The notes beneath the pieces were generated by a model. The model saw only the letters and a program-made list of their open reading frames with translations, ran no database searches and had not been told where the DNA came from. The position numbers were made by a program, and so were the translations under genes. Shown piece by piece: positions 1 through 8,812 of a stretch of 64,000 bases of DNA; positions within the stretch are counted from its first letter, which is position 1, and the number at the start of each line of letters is the position of its first letter. Source of the stretch: Mesorhizobium sp. Root552 (GTDB taxonomy: Bacteria > Pseudomonadota > Alphaproteobacteria > Rhizobiales > Rhizobiaceae); NCBI RefSeq assembly GCF_001427285.1, contig NZ_LMFV01000012.1, positions 275,469 to 339,468 on the forward strand, given 5' to 3'.

Positions 1-872
1 GCGCTGGAAAGCTCCCAGTTGTCCTTGTAGCGCCCGGTGCCGGACAAGGGCTTGGTGTCGGTGTGGCCATCGACGCGCAGCACCCAGTTGATCTCGGGCG
101 GGATTTCCTTCTGCAACTCGATGATGGCGTCGGCGAGCTTCTTCATCTCGACCTGGCCGGCGTCGTTGATCTGGTCGGAGCCGGTCGGGAACAGGACTTC
201 GGACTGGAACACGAAGCGGTCGCCGACGATGCGGATGTTTTCGCGGTCGGCGAGGATTTCGCGCAGCCGCCCGAAGAAATCGGAGCGGTAGCGGTTCAGT
301 TCCTGCACGCGCTGGGCAAGCGCGACGTTGAGGCGGCGACCGAGGTCGGCGATCTTGGTGTTGGATTCGCGGTCGCGCTGTTCGGAGACGTCGAGCGCCT
401 GCTCCAACGCCGCGATCTGCTTCCTCAGCGCGGAAATCTGCTGGTTGAGCAATTCGACCTGCGAGAGCGCGCGCTGGCTGATCTGGCGCTGGCTGTCGAG
501 CTCGCCGGAAAGCTGGTCGGCGCGGGCATTCGCGGCGGAGCCGGCGCCCGCACCTTGCGACAGCAATTGTTCGAGCCGGCTCTTTTCAGCTTCGGCGGCG
601 GACAGCGACGCCTGCAGGTTGGCCAGCGCGTCCTGCGCGTCCTGGGTGTTGCCCTTTTCGAGCGCCAGCAACTGGGTGAGTTCGTTGATCTGCGAGTTCA
701 GCCGGTTCAGCACCTCGTCCTTGCCGGAAATCTCGCGGCTCAAGAGAAACTGCGCCAGCACAAAGACCGAGAGCAGGAACATGATGGCGAGCAGGAGCGT
801 CGACAGAGCGTCGACGAACCCCGGCCAGTAGTCGATATGGCGGTCGCTGCGACGCCCGCGAGCTAACGCCAT
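1..872 (-). CDS. OmpA/MotB-like peptidoglycan-binding membrane protein (3' end outside window)
   Basis: The reading frame starts with ATG at 872 (MALARGRRSD) and runs off the left edge, so the C-terminus is missing. A single membrane segment (about residues 20-40, LLLAIMFLLSVFVLAQFLL) is followed by a long coiled coil of about 130 residues rich in Q, L and E. The start of an OmpA-like domain follows, with the motif VDGHTDTKPL near residue 275. This is the layout of MotB/TolR-type stators that anchor to peptidoglycan. The MotA-like gene lies just upstream on the same strand, so the two probably form an ion-driven envelope complex. Flagellar use is not supported because no other flagellar gene is near. 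Confidence 0.85.
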   Translation of the reverse strand, partial: MALARGRRSDRHIDYWPGFVDALSTLLLAIMFLLSVFVLAQFLLSREISGKDEVLNRLNSQINELTQLLALEKGNTQDAQDALANLQASLSAAEAEKSRLEQLLSQGAGAGSAANARADQLSGELDSQRQISQRALSQVELLNQQISALRKQIAALEQALDVSEQRDRESNTKIADLGRRLNVALAQRVQELNRYRSDFFGRLREILADRENIRIVGDRFVFQSEVLFPTGSDQINDAGQVEMKKLADAIIELQKEIPPEINWVLRVDGHTDTKPLSGTGRYKDNWELSS

Positions 873-874
873 CG

Positions 875-1013
875 GACCATGCTCCCGGTCCGGTTCGTGT
901 CAAATCCTTCGGGCTTCGGCTTGGCCGTACTACCGGTACGACCTTCTCCGAACCCCTCGACCTTGCCGCGAACCAGCTCCGGCAGAATGGCCCAACTCGA
1001 CAGGAGCATGGTC
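875..1013. repeat. Intergenic segment bounded by 11-base inverted repeats
   Basis: GACCATGCTCC at 875-885 and GGAGCATGGTC at 1003-1013 are exact reverse complements. They mark the two ends of the spacer between the OmpA-like gene and the stop codon of the MotA-like gene. The interior contains a small palindrome, TACCGGTA. It could be a long-range mRNA stem or a small miniature element. No coding function is seen. Confidence 0.5.
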
Positions 1014-2035
1014 TAATTGACCCCCTGCTTCTTCAGGGCGTCGGCAATCTTGTCCAGCGTTTCACGCATGGCGCGCTGCTCGTCCGACTGGGCCTCGACC
1101 CAATCGCGCATGATCTGCTGCTCGGAGCGCATGTTCTTGACGAGGCCGGAGATGCCGTCGGCGAGGTTGGCCATGGCGGTTGCCACGCGCGGGTTTGCCC
1201 CGCCGGTTTCCTGCATCGAGCGCAGGCGTTCGGACAGCGCGCGGATCTCGTCGGAGGTTTCCGCCTTCAGGCCCTCGGGAACGGCGATGTCCGACGACAG
1301 GTCGGTGACGGAGGACAGCCAGTTTTCGAGCTCGGTATAGAAACGGTTCTGGGCGCGGCCGGACTGGAGGTCGAGGAAGCCCAGCACCAGCGAGCCGGAG
1401 AGGCCGAACAGCGAGGACGAAAAGGCCGTGCCCATGCCGGACAGCGGCGCGGCGAGGCCTTGCTTCAAGGCTTCGAGAACCGAAGCGGAATCGCCGGTGC
1501 CCGGATCGAGCGACTGGATGGTTTCGCCGATGGAGCCGATGGTATGCAGCAGGCCCCAGAAGGTGCCGAGCAGGCCGAGGAAGATCAGGAGCCCGACGAG
1601 ATAGCGCGAGGTGTCGCGGCTTTCGTCGAGGCGGGTCGCGATCGAATCCAGCATGGTGCGCATGGAACTGGTGGAGAAAGCCATCGAGGCCGAGCGCCCG
1701 AGCATCGCCTTCATCGGCGCCAGAAGCACGGGTTCGGTCGTTTCGGAACCGGCGCGGAAGGAATTGACCCAGCGCACTTCGCGAAACAGCCGTCCGACCT
1801 GAGCGAACGCCAGCAGGATGCCGACGATGAGAACGCCGAGGATCAGGCCGTTGAGGCCGGGATTGGTGACGAAGGCGGCCTGGATCTGGCGGGTGAGGAT
1901 GATGGCAATGAAGCCGACGATGGCAAGGAAGATGACCATCGTCAGCAGGAAGACTTGCGGGCTGGACAGCTTGTGCGGATCATAGCTCAGCACATCCGAG
2001 CTTCCGCCAATTCCGAACGATCTCAGCAAAGCCAT
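1013..2035 (-). CDS. MotA/TolQ/ExbB proton-channel family protein
   Basis: This 340-residue protein has two hydrophobic segments near the N-terminus (about residues 28-50 and 63-80). A second pair sits in the middle (about residues 143-160 and 197-220, including LVGLLIFLGLLGTFWGLL and MGTAFSSSLFGLSGSLVLGF). These match the MotA/TolQ/ExbB channel core. The C-terminal 70 residues are charged and helical. It is the upstream partner of the OmpA-like gene. A flagellar MotA is possible but unlikely given the neighbours. Pairs like this near suhB and efp are known in rhizobia, and their role there is not well defined. Confidence 0.85.
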   Translation of the reverse strand: MALLRSFGIGGSSDVLSYDPHKLSSPQVFLLTMVIFLAIVGFIAIILTRQIQAAFVTNPGLNGLILGVLIVGILLAFAQVGRLFREVRWVNSFRAGSETTEPVLLAPMKAMLGRSASMAFSTSSMRTMLDSIATRLDESRDTSRYLVGLLIFLGLLGTFWGLLHTIGSIGETIQSLDPGTGDSASVLEALKQGLAAPLSGMGTAFSSSLFGLSGSLVLGFLDLQSGRAQNRFYTELENWLSSVTDLSSDIAVPEGLKAETSDEIRALSERLRSMQETGGANPRVATAMANLADGISGLVKNMRSEQQIMRDWVEAQSDEQRAMRETLDKIADALKKQGVN

Positions 2036-2130
2036 GCGTGTTCCATCCGATTCCGCCGCGTTGGGACTCTAAACGGAATTCCGGCAAAATTGAAAGTGGT
2101 GCTTGCAGACGTTGACAGCGCTTGCCGCCA

Positions 2131-2931
2131 TCAACGCGGCGCAAGCGGCTTCTTGAGCGTCTTCAGGAGCGTGCGGTGGATAGCTTCGTTGCCGGCCACG
2201 ACCGTGCCGTCGTCGAGCATGGCCTGCCCGCCATCCATGTCGGAGACGAAGCCGCCTGCCTCGCGCACCATCAACAGGCCGGCGGCGATATCCCACGCCG
2301 AAAGATTGGCTTCCCAAAAGCCGTCCATGCGCCCGGCGGCGACATAGGCAAGATCGAGGGCTGCCGAGCCCATGCGGCGAATGCCGGCGACCTCGGCCAT
2401 GACGTTGCGCAACTCGATGAGGAAGTTGCCGTGATGGCCACGGCCAAGATGCGGCACGCCGCAGCCGATGACGGCGTCGGTCAGCTTGTTGCGGGCCGCG
2501 ACGCGCAAGCGGCGGTCGTTGACGTAAGCGCCGCCGCCGCGCTCGGCCGTGTAAAGCTCGTCCAGGGCGGGATTGTAGATGACGCCGGCGACGATCTGGC
2601 CCTGGCGCTCCAGCGCGATGGAGATCGAGAACATCGGAATGCCGTGCAGGAAATTGGTGGTGCCGTCGAGCGGGTCGACGATCCAGCGATGCTGGTCGTC
2701 ATCGCCGAAGACCGCGCCGCGCTCTTCCATCAGGAAGCCATATCCCGGACGCGCCTTCGACAGTTCGGCGAAGATGATGTCCTCGGCCTTGCGGTCGGCC
2801 TGGCTGACATAGTCGCCGGGGCCTTTCAGCGAAACCTGGAGGTTCTGCACTTCGCCGAAATCGCGCGATAGCGAGCGGCCCGCTTTCATTGCGGCCTGGA
2901 CCATTACGTTGAGGATAGCTGAACGGGCCAT
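2131..2931 (-). CDS. suhB: Inositol monophosphatase family protein (SuhB type)
   Basis: The 266-residue protein has the full-length size of the family. The metal-binding motif DPLDGTTNFLHGIP lies near residue 85, and the second motif SAWDIAAGLLMVREAGG near residue 212. Family members remove phosphate from myo-inositol-1-phosphate using magnesium. In bacteria SuhB can also act in rRNA antitermination. The gene follows efp on the same strand with a 126-base spacer containing an inverted repeat, so the two may be co-transcribed. Confidence 0.92.
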   Translation of the reverse strand: MARSAILNVMVQAAMKAGRSLSRDFGEVQNLQVSLKGPGDYVSQADRKAEDIIFAELSKARPGYGFLMEERGAVFGDDDQHRWIVDPLDGTTNFLHGIPMFSISIALERQGQIVAGVIYNPALDELYTAERGGGAYVNDRRLRVAARNKLTDAVIGCGVPHLGRGHHGNFLIELRNVMAEVAGIRRMGSAALDLAYVAAGRMDGFWEANLSAWDIAAGLLMVREAGGFVSDMDGGQAMLDDGTVVAGNEAIHRTLLKTLKKPLAPR

Positions 2932-2990
2932 GGAGGGTCTTTCGTAGGAAGCAGGTGAGTAGGGGAGTAAGGCAATAGGCCAGTAAGCGA

Positions 2991-3046
2991 GCAGGGCAGC
3001 AAGGGTGTTTCCTTTATTCCCTATCCCCTACTGCCTTGTTGCCCTG
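2991..3046. repeat. Imperfect inverted repeat between efp and suhB
   Basis: GCAGGGCAGCAAGG at 2991-3004 pairs with CCTTGTTGCCCTGC at 3033-3046, with one mismatch. The surrounding spacer is built from short repeated pieces of the type AGTAAGGCAATAGG. It could fold in the efp-suhB transcript or represent a dispersed palindromic repeat. There is no T-run, so it is not called a terminator. Confidence 0.5.
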
Positions 3047-3057
3047 CTGCCCTAATC

Positions 3058-3624
3058 TCAATCGGCGCGGCGCAGGTAGGTGATCTCGTTGGTGTCGACG
3101 AGGATGCGCTCGCCAGCCGCGATGAACGGGGGCACCAGCACGCGGATGCCGTTTTCGAGCACGGCGGGCTTGTAGGATGAGGCTGCCGTCTGCCCCTTCA
3201 CGACGGGGTCTGCCTCGGTGATGGTGAGCACGACCTGGTCGGGCAAGGAGACGCCGATCGGCTTTTCGCCATAGAGGCGCACCGTCACCATCATGCCGTC
3301 CTGCAGGAAGGCGGCGCGTTCGCCGACGAAATCCTTTTGCAGTTCGAGCTGTTCGTAGCTTTCGGTGTCCATGAAGACGAGCGCGTCGCCCTGCTCGTAG
3401 AGGAAGGAGAAGTCCTTGTATTCGAGGTCGACCTGCTCGACCGTTTCGGCCGAACGGAAACGCTCGTTGAGCTTGGTGCCGTTGATGAGGTTCTTCAGTT
3501 CGACCTGGTTGTAGGCGCCGCCCTTGCCGGGTTTTACCGTGTTGGTCTTGACCGCCACCCACAAGCCGCCATCGTGTTCGATGACGCTGCCGGGGCGAAT
3601 TTCGCTGCCGCTTATCTTGGCCAT
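3058..3624 (-). CDS. efp: Translation elongation factor P
   Basis: The 188-residue length is typical for EF-P, which helps the ribosome through polyproline stretches. The N-terminal KOW-like domain carries the tip loop [10 protein letters not shown] with Lys34, the position that EpmA (GenX) beta-lysylates in many bacteria. The two OB-fold domains follow and end in TYLRRAD. The ATG start at 3624 is supported by the conserved [12 protein letters not shown] beginning. The modification enzymes are not in this window. Confidence 0.96.
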   Translation of the reverse strand: MAKISGSEIRPGSVIEHDGGLWVAVKTNTVKPGKGGAYNQVELKNLINGTKLNERFRSAETVEQVDLEYKDFSFLYEQGDALVFMDTESYEQLELQKDFVGERAAFLQDGMMVTVRLYGEKPIGVSLPDQVVLTITEADPVVKGQTAASSYKPAVLENGIRVLVPPFIAAGERILVDTNEITYLRRAD

Positions 3625-3729
3625 GATTTATCTGGGTCCGAAGTGGGGTGATCGCCGAAAGCGGCGATTTCGGCGCTTCCAAGACCACACTTCTCCGAAA
3701 GAGGCAAGAGATGCGGCCCTGACGCCGGA

Positions 3730-4845
3730 TCAGGGAAGGCGGTTTGCCCGTTGCAGCGCCTTTTTGGTTTCCTCGTCGGTCAAGCCGTGCATGAAGTCTT
3801 CCATCTCGGAATCGATCAGACCGGCGCGGCGGGCGACGATGTACCATGCGCCGGCCAGGATGGAGTCCGGCTCGGTGCCGATGCCGCCCATGTAAAGCTT
3901 GGCAAGCCGGTTCTGGGCCGCGACGTTGCCGCCGTTCGCGGCTGCCAGCATCCAGCCGAAACCGGCCTTCAAATCGCGTTTGCCGCCGCGCCCCTCGATC
4001 AGCCACTCGCCAAGATCGAGCTGGGCGGTGTCGTAGTTCTGGCGCGCGGCCCTGGCGAGGAACAGCAATGCCTGCGCGTTGTCCTGTTTCCTGCCGCCGG
4101 CACCGTTGGCGTAAATCTGCGACATCGCATATTGCGCGTCGGCAACGCCGGCATTGGCGGCGCGCTCGTAGTAGGAGACAGCCCGCGCCAAACCGGCATC
4201 GCCGGAATCTTCCTTGACCAGCAACTGGGCGAAGTTGAACTGCGCCAGCGGATTGCCGGCCTCCGCCGCCGCCTGCATCAGCGCGTAGGCCTGTTTCTCA
4301 TCCTTCGGCACGAAGCGGCCGTCGAGAAGCATCAAGGCATACTGGAACTGGGCTTCCGGGACGCCGCGCTCAGCTGCGGCGGAATACCATTTTGCCGCTT
4401 CGGCCGCGTTGGCCGGCACGCCGAGGCCGCGCGACAGGATTTCGGCAAGCAGTGTCTGCGCTGCCGGATCGCCGTTTTTGGCGCGCGGCAAAGCGAGGTT
4501 GTAGGCGGTCTTGTAGAGGCCGCGCTGGAAGGCGCCGTAAGCCTCGTCCGCCGGCCGTGCGCCGAAGCGGGCCGGGTCGAGGCCGTCAGCCGACGGCAAC
4601 GGACCGGGCGATGCCGTGGTTGCCGGCTGCGGCAGGTTCGGCATGGCCGGCTTGTCGCTTTTTGCGGCAGGCGCAGGGGTTTGCGCTGCAGGGGTTTTTG
4701 CGGCGGGGGCCTGCGTGGTGGGGGCCTGCGTGGCGGACGCTTCCGGCGCCGGGGCCGATGCCGTTGCGGCTGGAACGGTTTCGGCCGCAGCGCTTGCGAG
4801 GCAGGCGCAGACGAAAACCGAAGCCAATGCCAAGCGACGCGCCAT
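3730..4845 (-). CDS. Secreted Sel1-like (SEL1/TPR) repeat protein
   Basis: The 371-residue protein starts at MARRLALASV with a signal peptide ending near AAA-ET, which argues against a longer upstream start. A low-complexity Ala/Pro/Thr linker (about residues 25-75) precedes several Sel1 repeats with the pattern A-KWYSAAAERG--EAQ, then YYERAANAGVADAQY and WMLAAANGGNVAAQNRLA. Sel1 proteins are periplasmic or surface scaffolds, in rhizobia linked to exopolysaccharide control. The partner is unknown. The gene begins two bases after the stop of the ThiE-like gene, so the two share a transcript. Confidence 0.85.
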   Translation of the reverse strand: MARRLALASVFVCACLASAAAETVPAATASAPAPEASATQAPTTQAPAAKTPAAQTPAPAAKSDKPAMPNLPQPATTASPGPLPSADGLDPARFGARPADEAYGAFQRGLYKTAYNLALPRAKNGDPAAQTLLAEILSRGLGVPANAAEAAKWYSAAAERGVPEAQFQYALMLLDGRFVPKDEKQAYALMQAAAEAGNPLAQFNFAQLLVKEDSGDAGLARAVSYYERAANAGVADAQYAMSQIYANGAGGRKQDNAQALLFLARAARQNYDTAQLDLGEWLIEGRGGKRDLKAGFGWMLAAANGGNVAAQNRLAKLYMGGIGTEPDSILAGAWYIVARRAGLIDSEMEDFMHGLTDEETKKALQRANRLP

Positions 4846-4847
4846 TG

Positions 4848-5495
4848 TCAGTCCTCGAAACGCGGTGCGGTTTCGTCGAGCAGCGCATTTGCCCTTGCCA
4901 CTGCGACATGCGGGTCGACGCCATCGGCGAAGACGGCGGCGGAAAGCCCGACGAACTCCGCGCCCGTCTGAGCGGCCGCCTCGACCGAGGCGATGTCGTT
5001 GCCGGCCAGAACGATGCACGGCACGGCGATCATCTCCGCCCACCAGGCACCGAGCGCGAGGTTGCGCTTGTGCGGCTCGGGCGTTGTGTCGAAGCCGAAG
5101 CGCCCGAAGAACATATAGTCGGGCCGCTCTTCGCCGAGATCGAGCGCATCGTCGCGGGTTTTCACGCCGCCGGTGCCGACCATCATCTTGTCCTGCAGGC
5201 GTTCGATCGCGTCGGCAAGGTCAGGCCTCGAGCCTTCGATATGGATGCCGTCGGCGTGGACGCGGCCGGCGATGCGGCTGTCGCCGGCAATGATGGCGGC
5301 AGCGCCTGCCTGCTGGGCGAGCGGGACGAGTTTTTCGGCCATTGCCTGAAAGGCGGCTTCGTCCATGTCGCCCTGCGGCAGGATGAGCGAAGCGACATCG
5401 CCGCCCTGCAAGGCTTGCGCGAGGCGGTCGGCCTTGAGGGCAGGCGGTGCGATCAGCACGATGCGGCAGCGGTTGGGCGGCGTGTCTGGGTTCAT
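4848..5495 (-). CDS. Thiamine phosphate synthase-like protein (ThiE/TenI family)
   Basis: The 215-residue protein has a TIM-barrel sequence with VHADGIHIEG, MMVGTGGVKTRDDALDLGEERPDYMFFGRFG and a late FVGLSAAVF strand, as in ThiE/TenI. The ATG at 5495 (MNPDTPPNRCRIVLIAPP) is chosen because the upstream extension has no family similarity. A true ThiE joins the pyrimidine and thiazole halves of thiamine. No other thi gene is adjacent, and the phosphate-binding loops are not all clear, so it may be a paralogue with another role. It is directly upstream of the Sel1 protein. Confidence 0.75.
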   Translation of the reverse strand: MNPDTPPNRCRIVLIAPPALKADRLAQALQGGDVASLILPQGDMDEAAFQAMAEKLVPLAQQAGAAAIIAGDSRIAGRVHADGIHIEGSRPDLADAIERLQDKMMVGTGGVKTRDDALDLGEERPDYMFFGRFGFDTTPEPHKRNLALGAWWAEMIAVPCIVLAGNDIASVEAAAQTGAEFVGLSAAVFADGVDPHVAVARANALLDETAPRFED

Positions 5496-5668
5496 GGCAG
5501 TCGGTTCCGGCAATCGCCTATGCGGGGCGAAGTTGGTTGCATTGCGGCATAGAGCAAAGCGTCGTTCTTGAACAGGCGCATGGCCAGGCAGGCTACCGAA
5601 GTTTTGCGGTCGCGACGCTCGGCAATATCGGCTATCCATTGCAGACGGTTTCCCAAAGCTTTCGCCCG

Positions 5669-6439
5669 ATGACGGACCTTCTGCTCGATCCTTGGTTCTA
5701 CGCCACGGCCATCCCGGCCGTGCTGCTGGTCGGTCTTTCGAAAGGCGGCTTCGGCGGCGCGGTCGGCTTCGTCGGCGTGCCGCTGATGGCGCTGACCATG
5801 CCGCCGGTGCAGGCGGCGGCTATTCTTTTGCCGATCCTGTGCCTGATGGATGTCGCCGCGGTGTGGACGTGGCGCGGCGTCTATGACCGCCGGATGCTGA
5901 TCGACATGCTGCCGGGTTCGATCGCCGGCATTGGGCTTGGCTGGCTCACGGCGGCGCTGGTGACGCAGGACATGGTGCGGCTGATCGTCGGCGCCGTCGC
6001 CATCGTGTTCGTGGCACGCTGGCTCTATCTGCTGCTGCGGCACGGGGCCGATCACGCCGCCCGGCCCAACCGCATCGCCGCCGCCTTCTGGGGCGCGGTT
6101 GCCGGGTTCACCAGCTTCGTCGCCCATGTCGGCGGGCCGCCGTTCCAGGTCTATGCCCTGCCGATCCGGCTCGACCCGAAAGTGCTGTCGGGAACCTCGA
6201 CGCTGTTCTTCGCGATGACCAATGCCGTCAAGCTCGTTCCGTATTTCGCGCTCGGCCAGTTCGACACCACCAATCTGACTGCCTCGCTGGTGCTGGCGCC
6301 TTTGGCTCCGCTGGCGACGCTGGCGGGAGCGTTTCTGGTGCGAAGGATGAAGCCGGAGGTGTTCTATCCCTTTACGTACGCGACGGTGGGACTGGTCGCG
6401 CTCAAGCTGTTGTGGGATGGGCTGATCGATCTTTGGTAG
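5669..6439 (+). CDS. TauE/SafE family sulfite/organosulfonate exporter
   Basis: The 256-residue integral membrane protein has about seven or eight hydrophobic segments and two family blocks. These are LVGLSKGGFGGAVGFVGVPL near the N-terminus and FTSFVAHVGGPPFQVYALP in the second half, both typical of TauE/SafE (DUF81). The ATG at 5669 begins directly before the first membrane segment. Family members export sulfite, sulfonates or related anions. The substrate here cannot be read from the sequence. It is divergent from the ThiE-like operon. Confidence 0.88.
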   Translation: MTDLLLDPWFYATAIPAVLLVGLSKGGFGGAVGFVGVPLMALTMPPVQAAAILLPILCLMDVAAVWTWRGVYDRRMLIDMLPGSIAGIGLGWLTAALVTQDMVRLIVGAVAIVFVARWLYLLLRHGADHAARPNRIAAAFWGAVAGFTSFVAHVGGPPFQVYALPIRLDPKVLSGTSTLFFAMTNAVKLVPYFALGQFDTTNLTASLVLAPLAPLATLAGAFLVRRMKPEVFYPFTYATVGLVALKLLWDGLIDLW

Positions 6440-6498
6440 GAATGGCGCGGCCGGTTTGTTGTGGTTAGAAACGGTGGAAACCCGTTGCGGAGGACGAG

Positions 6499-8139
6499 AT
6501 GGGCAGTTCCTTTGAACACGACCTCGGCAAGAATGCCGCCAACTACCAGAACCTGACGCCGCTGACCTATCTCGAGCGGGCGGCGAAGGTTTTTCCCGAC
6601 CATGTCGCGATCGTCCACGGCAGCCAACGCACCAGCTATCGCGATTTCTGGCGGCGCTCGCTGAAGCTCGCCTCGGCGCTGGCCAAGGAAGGCATCGGCA
6701 AGAACGACACGGTGACGGTGATGCTGTCCAACACGCCGGCGATGCTGGAGGCGCATTTCGGCGTGCCGATGGTGAAGGCGGTGCTGCATTGCCTGAACAC
6801 GCGGCTCGACGCGCCGATCATCGCATTCCAGCTCGATCATGCCGAGACGAAGGTGCTGGTCGTCGACCGCGAGTTTTCGGGCGTGGTCAAGGAGGCGCTG
6901 GCGCTCGCCAAGGTCAAGCCGCTGGTCATCGACTACGACGATCCCGATTATCCAGCCGACGCGCCCTATCCGAAGGGCGAGCGGATCGGCAGCCGCGACT
7001 ACGAGGCGTTCCTGACGGCGGGCGACGAGAATTTCGCGTGGGCGATGCCGGACGACGAATGGGACGCGATTTCGCTGAACTACACCTCCGGCACCACCGG
7101 CAACCCGAAGGGCGTGGTCTACCATCATCGCGGCGCGGCGCTGATGGCCTACACCAACACCATCCATGCCGGCATGGGCAAGCATTGCGTCTATCTCTGG
7201 ACGCTGCCGATGTTCCATTGCAACGGCTGGTGCTTTCCGTGGACGCTGGCCGTGCAGGCGGGAACGCATGTGTGTCTGCGCTGGGTGCGGGCGAAACAGA
7301 TGTATGCGGCGATCGCCGAGCATGGCGTGACGCATCTGTGCGGTGCGCCTATCGTGATGTCGCTGTTGATAAATGCGCCGGACGAGGAAAAGCGGACGTT
7401 TGCGCAAACTGTGTCGTTCAACACGGCGGCCGCCCCGCCGCCGGAAGCGGTGCTTTCGGGCATGGCCGATGCAGGCTTCGAGGTCACCCATCTCTATGGA
7501 CTGACCGAGACCTACGGGCCGGCGGTGGTCAACGAATGGCACAGCGACTGGGACGGACTGGACAAGGGCGCGCGCACGGCGATGAAGGCGCGCCAGGGCG
7601 TGCGCTATGCGGCGCTGGAGGATTTGTCGGTGATCGATCCGGAGACGATGCAGGCGACGCCCGCGGATGGTGCGACCATCGGCGAGGTGATGTTCCGCGG
7701 CAATATCGTCATGAAAGGCTACCTGAAGAACCGGGCGGCCAGCGATGAGGCTTTTTCCGGCGGCTGGTTCCATTCCGGCGACCTCGGGGTGATGCATCCC
7801 GACGGCTATATCCAGATCAAGGACCGCTCGAAGGACATCATCATTTCGGGTGGTGAGAACATCTCCTCGATCGAGGTGGAGGATGCGCTCTACAAGCATG
7901 CCGCAGTCGCCGCCTGCGGCGTCGTCGGGCGGAGCGATGACAAATGGGGCGAGGTGCCGGTGGCCTATGTCGAGCTGAAGCCAGGCAGGATGGCAAGCGA
8001 GACCGAGATCATCGAGCATTGCCGCAGCCTTCTGGCGCGCTTCAAGGTGCCGAAAGCGATCATCTTCGCCGAGATTCCCAAGACCTCGACCGGCAAGATC
8101 CAGAAATTCCGCCTGCGCGAGATGGCAAAGACCGGTTGA
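6499..8139 (+). CDS. Acyl-CoA synthetase (AMP-forming, AMP-binding family)
   Basis: The 546-residue protein has all the landmarks of the ANL superfamily. The P-loop is LNYTSGTTGNPKGVVYHHRG (about residues 194-213), the A5 block is HLYGLTETYGP, and the C-terminal hinge is GWFHSGDLGVMHPDGYIQIKDRSKDIIISGG. The last lysine sits in PKTSTGKIQKF. It activates a carboxylic acid to its CoA thioester in the cytoplasm. Sequence style resembles medium-chain and methylmercaptopropionate-type ligases, but substrate cannot be assigned. RBS GGAGGA lies just upstream. Confidence 0.9.
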   Translation: MGSSFEHDLGKNAANYQNLTPLTYLERAAKVFPDHVAIVHGSQRTSYRDFWRRSLKLASALAKEGIGKNDTVTVMLSNTPAMLEAHFGVPMVKAVLHCLNTRLDAPIIAFQLDHAETKVLVVDREFSGVVKEALALAKVKPLVIDYDDPDYPADAPYPKGERIGSRDYEAFLTAGDENFAWAMPDDEWDAISLNYTSGTTGNPKGVVYHHRGAALMAYTNTIHAGMGKHCVYLWTLPMFHCNGWCFPWTLAVQAGTHVCLRWVRAKQMYAAIAEHGVTHLCGAPIVMSLLINAPDEEKRTFAQTVSFNTAAAPPPEAVLSGMADAGFEVTHLYGLTETYGPAVVNEWHSDWDGLDKGARTAMKARQGVRYAALEDLSVIDPETMQATPADGATIGEVMFRGNIVMKGYLKNRAASDEAFSGGWFHSGDLGVMHPDGYIQIKDRSKDIIISGGENISSIEVEDALYKHAAVAACGVVGRSDDKWGEVPVAYVELKPGRMASETEIIEHCRSLLARFKVPKAIIFAEIPKTSTGKIQKFRLREMAKTG

Positions 8140-8183
8140 GTTTCTGCTTCGTTTACGTTGCGGAAATCACGGATTTTAGTTAT

Positions 8184-8195
8184 CGTACATGTACG
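8184..8195. promoter_or_regulatory. Perfect 12-base palindrome CGTACATGTACG
   Basis: It lies in the 189-base spacer between the acyl-CoA synthetase and the small membrane protein, about 135 bases before the latter's start. Its position and symmetry fit an operator, but the regulator is unknown. Confidence 0.3.
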
Positions 8196-8328
8196 TGGGA
8201 GGGACGGAGCTTGCAGCAGCCTTGAGCAGGGGCGTGGCCGGCAAGCAGGGTTTCATCAATTCAAAACAATCGTTTCGCGCGTCCGTCACCCATTCCCGCG
8301 GGGGAAAAGGCAATCGGGAGCAACTGTC

Positions 8329-8709
8329 ATGCAAGGCGTATCACGCAACTTCTTTACACTGGCCATCATCTACGCGCTGTGCGGGATGGCGATCGGGCTT
8401 TCCATGTCGATCAGCCAGGACCATTCGCAAATGCCGACGCACGCGCACACCATGGTGGCGGGCTGGCTGATGTCGGCGGTCTTCGCGTTCTTCTACCACC
8501 TGTTTCCGGCGGTGGCGGCCAAGACGCTGGCCACCATCCATTTCTGGCTGACGGCGGTGAGCGGCATCCTGCTTCTCGTCGGTCTGTTCATTTTGCTTGG
8601 CGGCCACGAGAGCATCGAGCCGCTGGTGGCAATCGCCTCGATGGGCTTCTACGCGGCGATGTTCCTGTTTGCCTTTATCGCGCTGCCGGCGCTGTGGGGA
8701 CGCAACTGA
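8329..8709 (+). CDS. Small four-helix membrane protein with CcoN-like features, function unknown
   Basis: The 126-residue protein has four hydrophobic helices. The second starts with HAHTMVAGWLMSAVFAFFYHLFP, where closely spaced histidines recall the haem-copper oxidase (cbb3 subunit I) helix pattern. It is far too short for an oxidase subunit and lacks a copper site. The ATG at 8329 is used because the upstream extension is hydrophilic and unconserved in character. Haem binding is only inferred. Confidence 0.7.
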   Translation: MQGVSRNFFTLAIIYALCGMAIGLSMSISQDHSQMPTHAHTMVAGWLMSAVFAFFYHLFPAVAAKTLATIHFWLTAVSGILLLVGLFILLGGHESIEPLVAIASMGFYAAMFLFAFIALPALWGRN

Positions 8710-8774
8710 CGCCAAGGGAAGGCGGGGCCGGAGACCAAAATCACCGGCATTTCAAACAAAAAATCTCGGTATCG

Positions 8775-8789
8775 TTAAGGCATCATTAA
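8775..8789 (+). promoter_or_regulatory. CtrA box (TTAA-N7-TTAA) upstream of the predicted sRNA
   Basis: TTAA at 8775-8778 and TTAA at 8786-8789 are separated by exactly seven bases, the full consensus for the cell-cycle regulator CtrA. The site is centred about 32 bases before the inferred start of the small RNA, where CtrA usually replaces the -35 element. Confidence 0.6.
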
Positions 8790-8812
8790 GCTTTACGGAT
8801 GTTTACTATACC

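Noticed and set aside
1..2035. Zorya-type phage defence (ZorAB)
   Set aside because: The MotA/OmpA-like pair fits superficially, but no ZorC, ZorD or ZorE gene is adjacent and the neighbours are housekeeping genes.
6364..8019. 551-residue minus-strand frame across the acyl-CoA synthetase
   Set aside because: The plus strand has all AMP-binding motifs. The antisense frame is Arg/His-rich with no recognisable fold or ribosome site.
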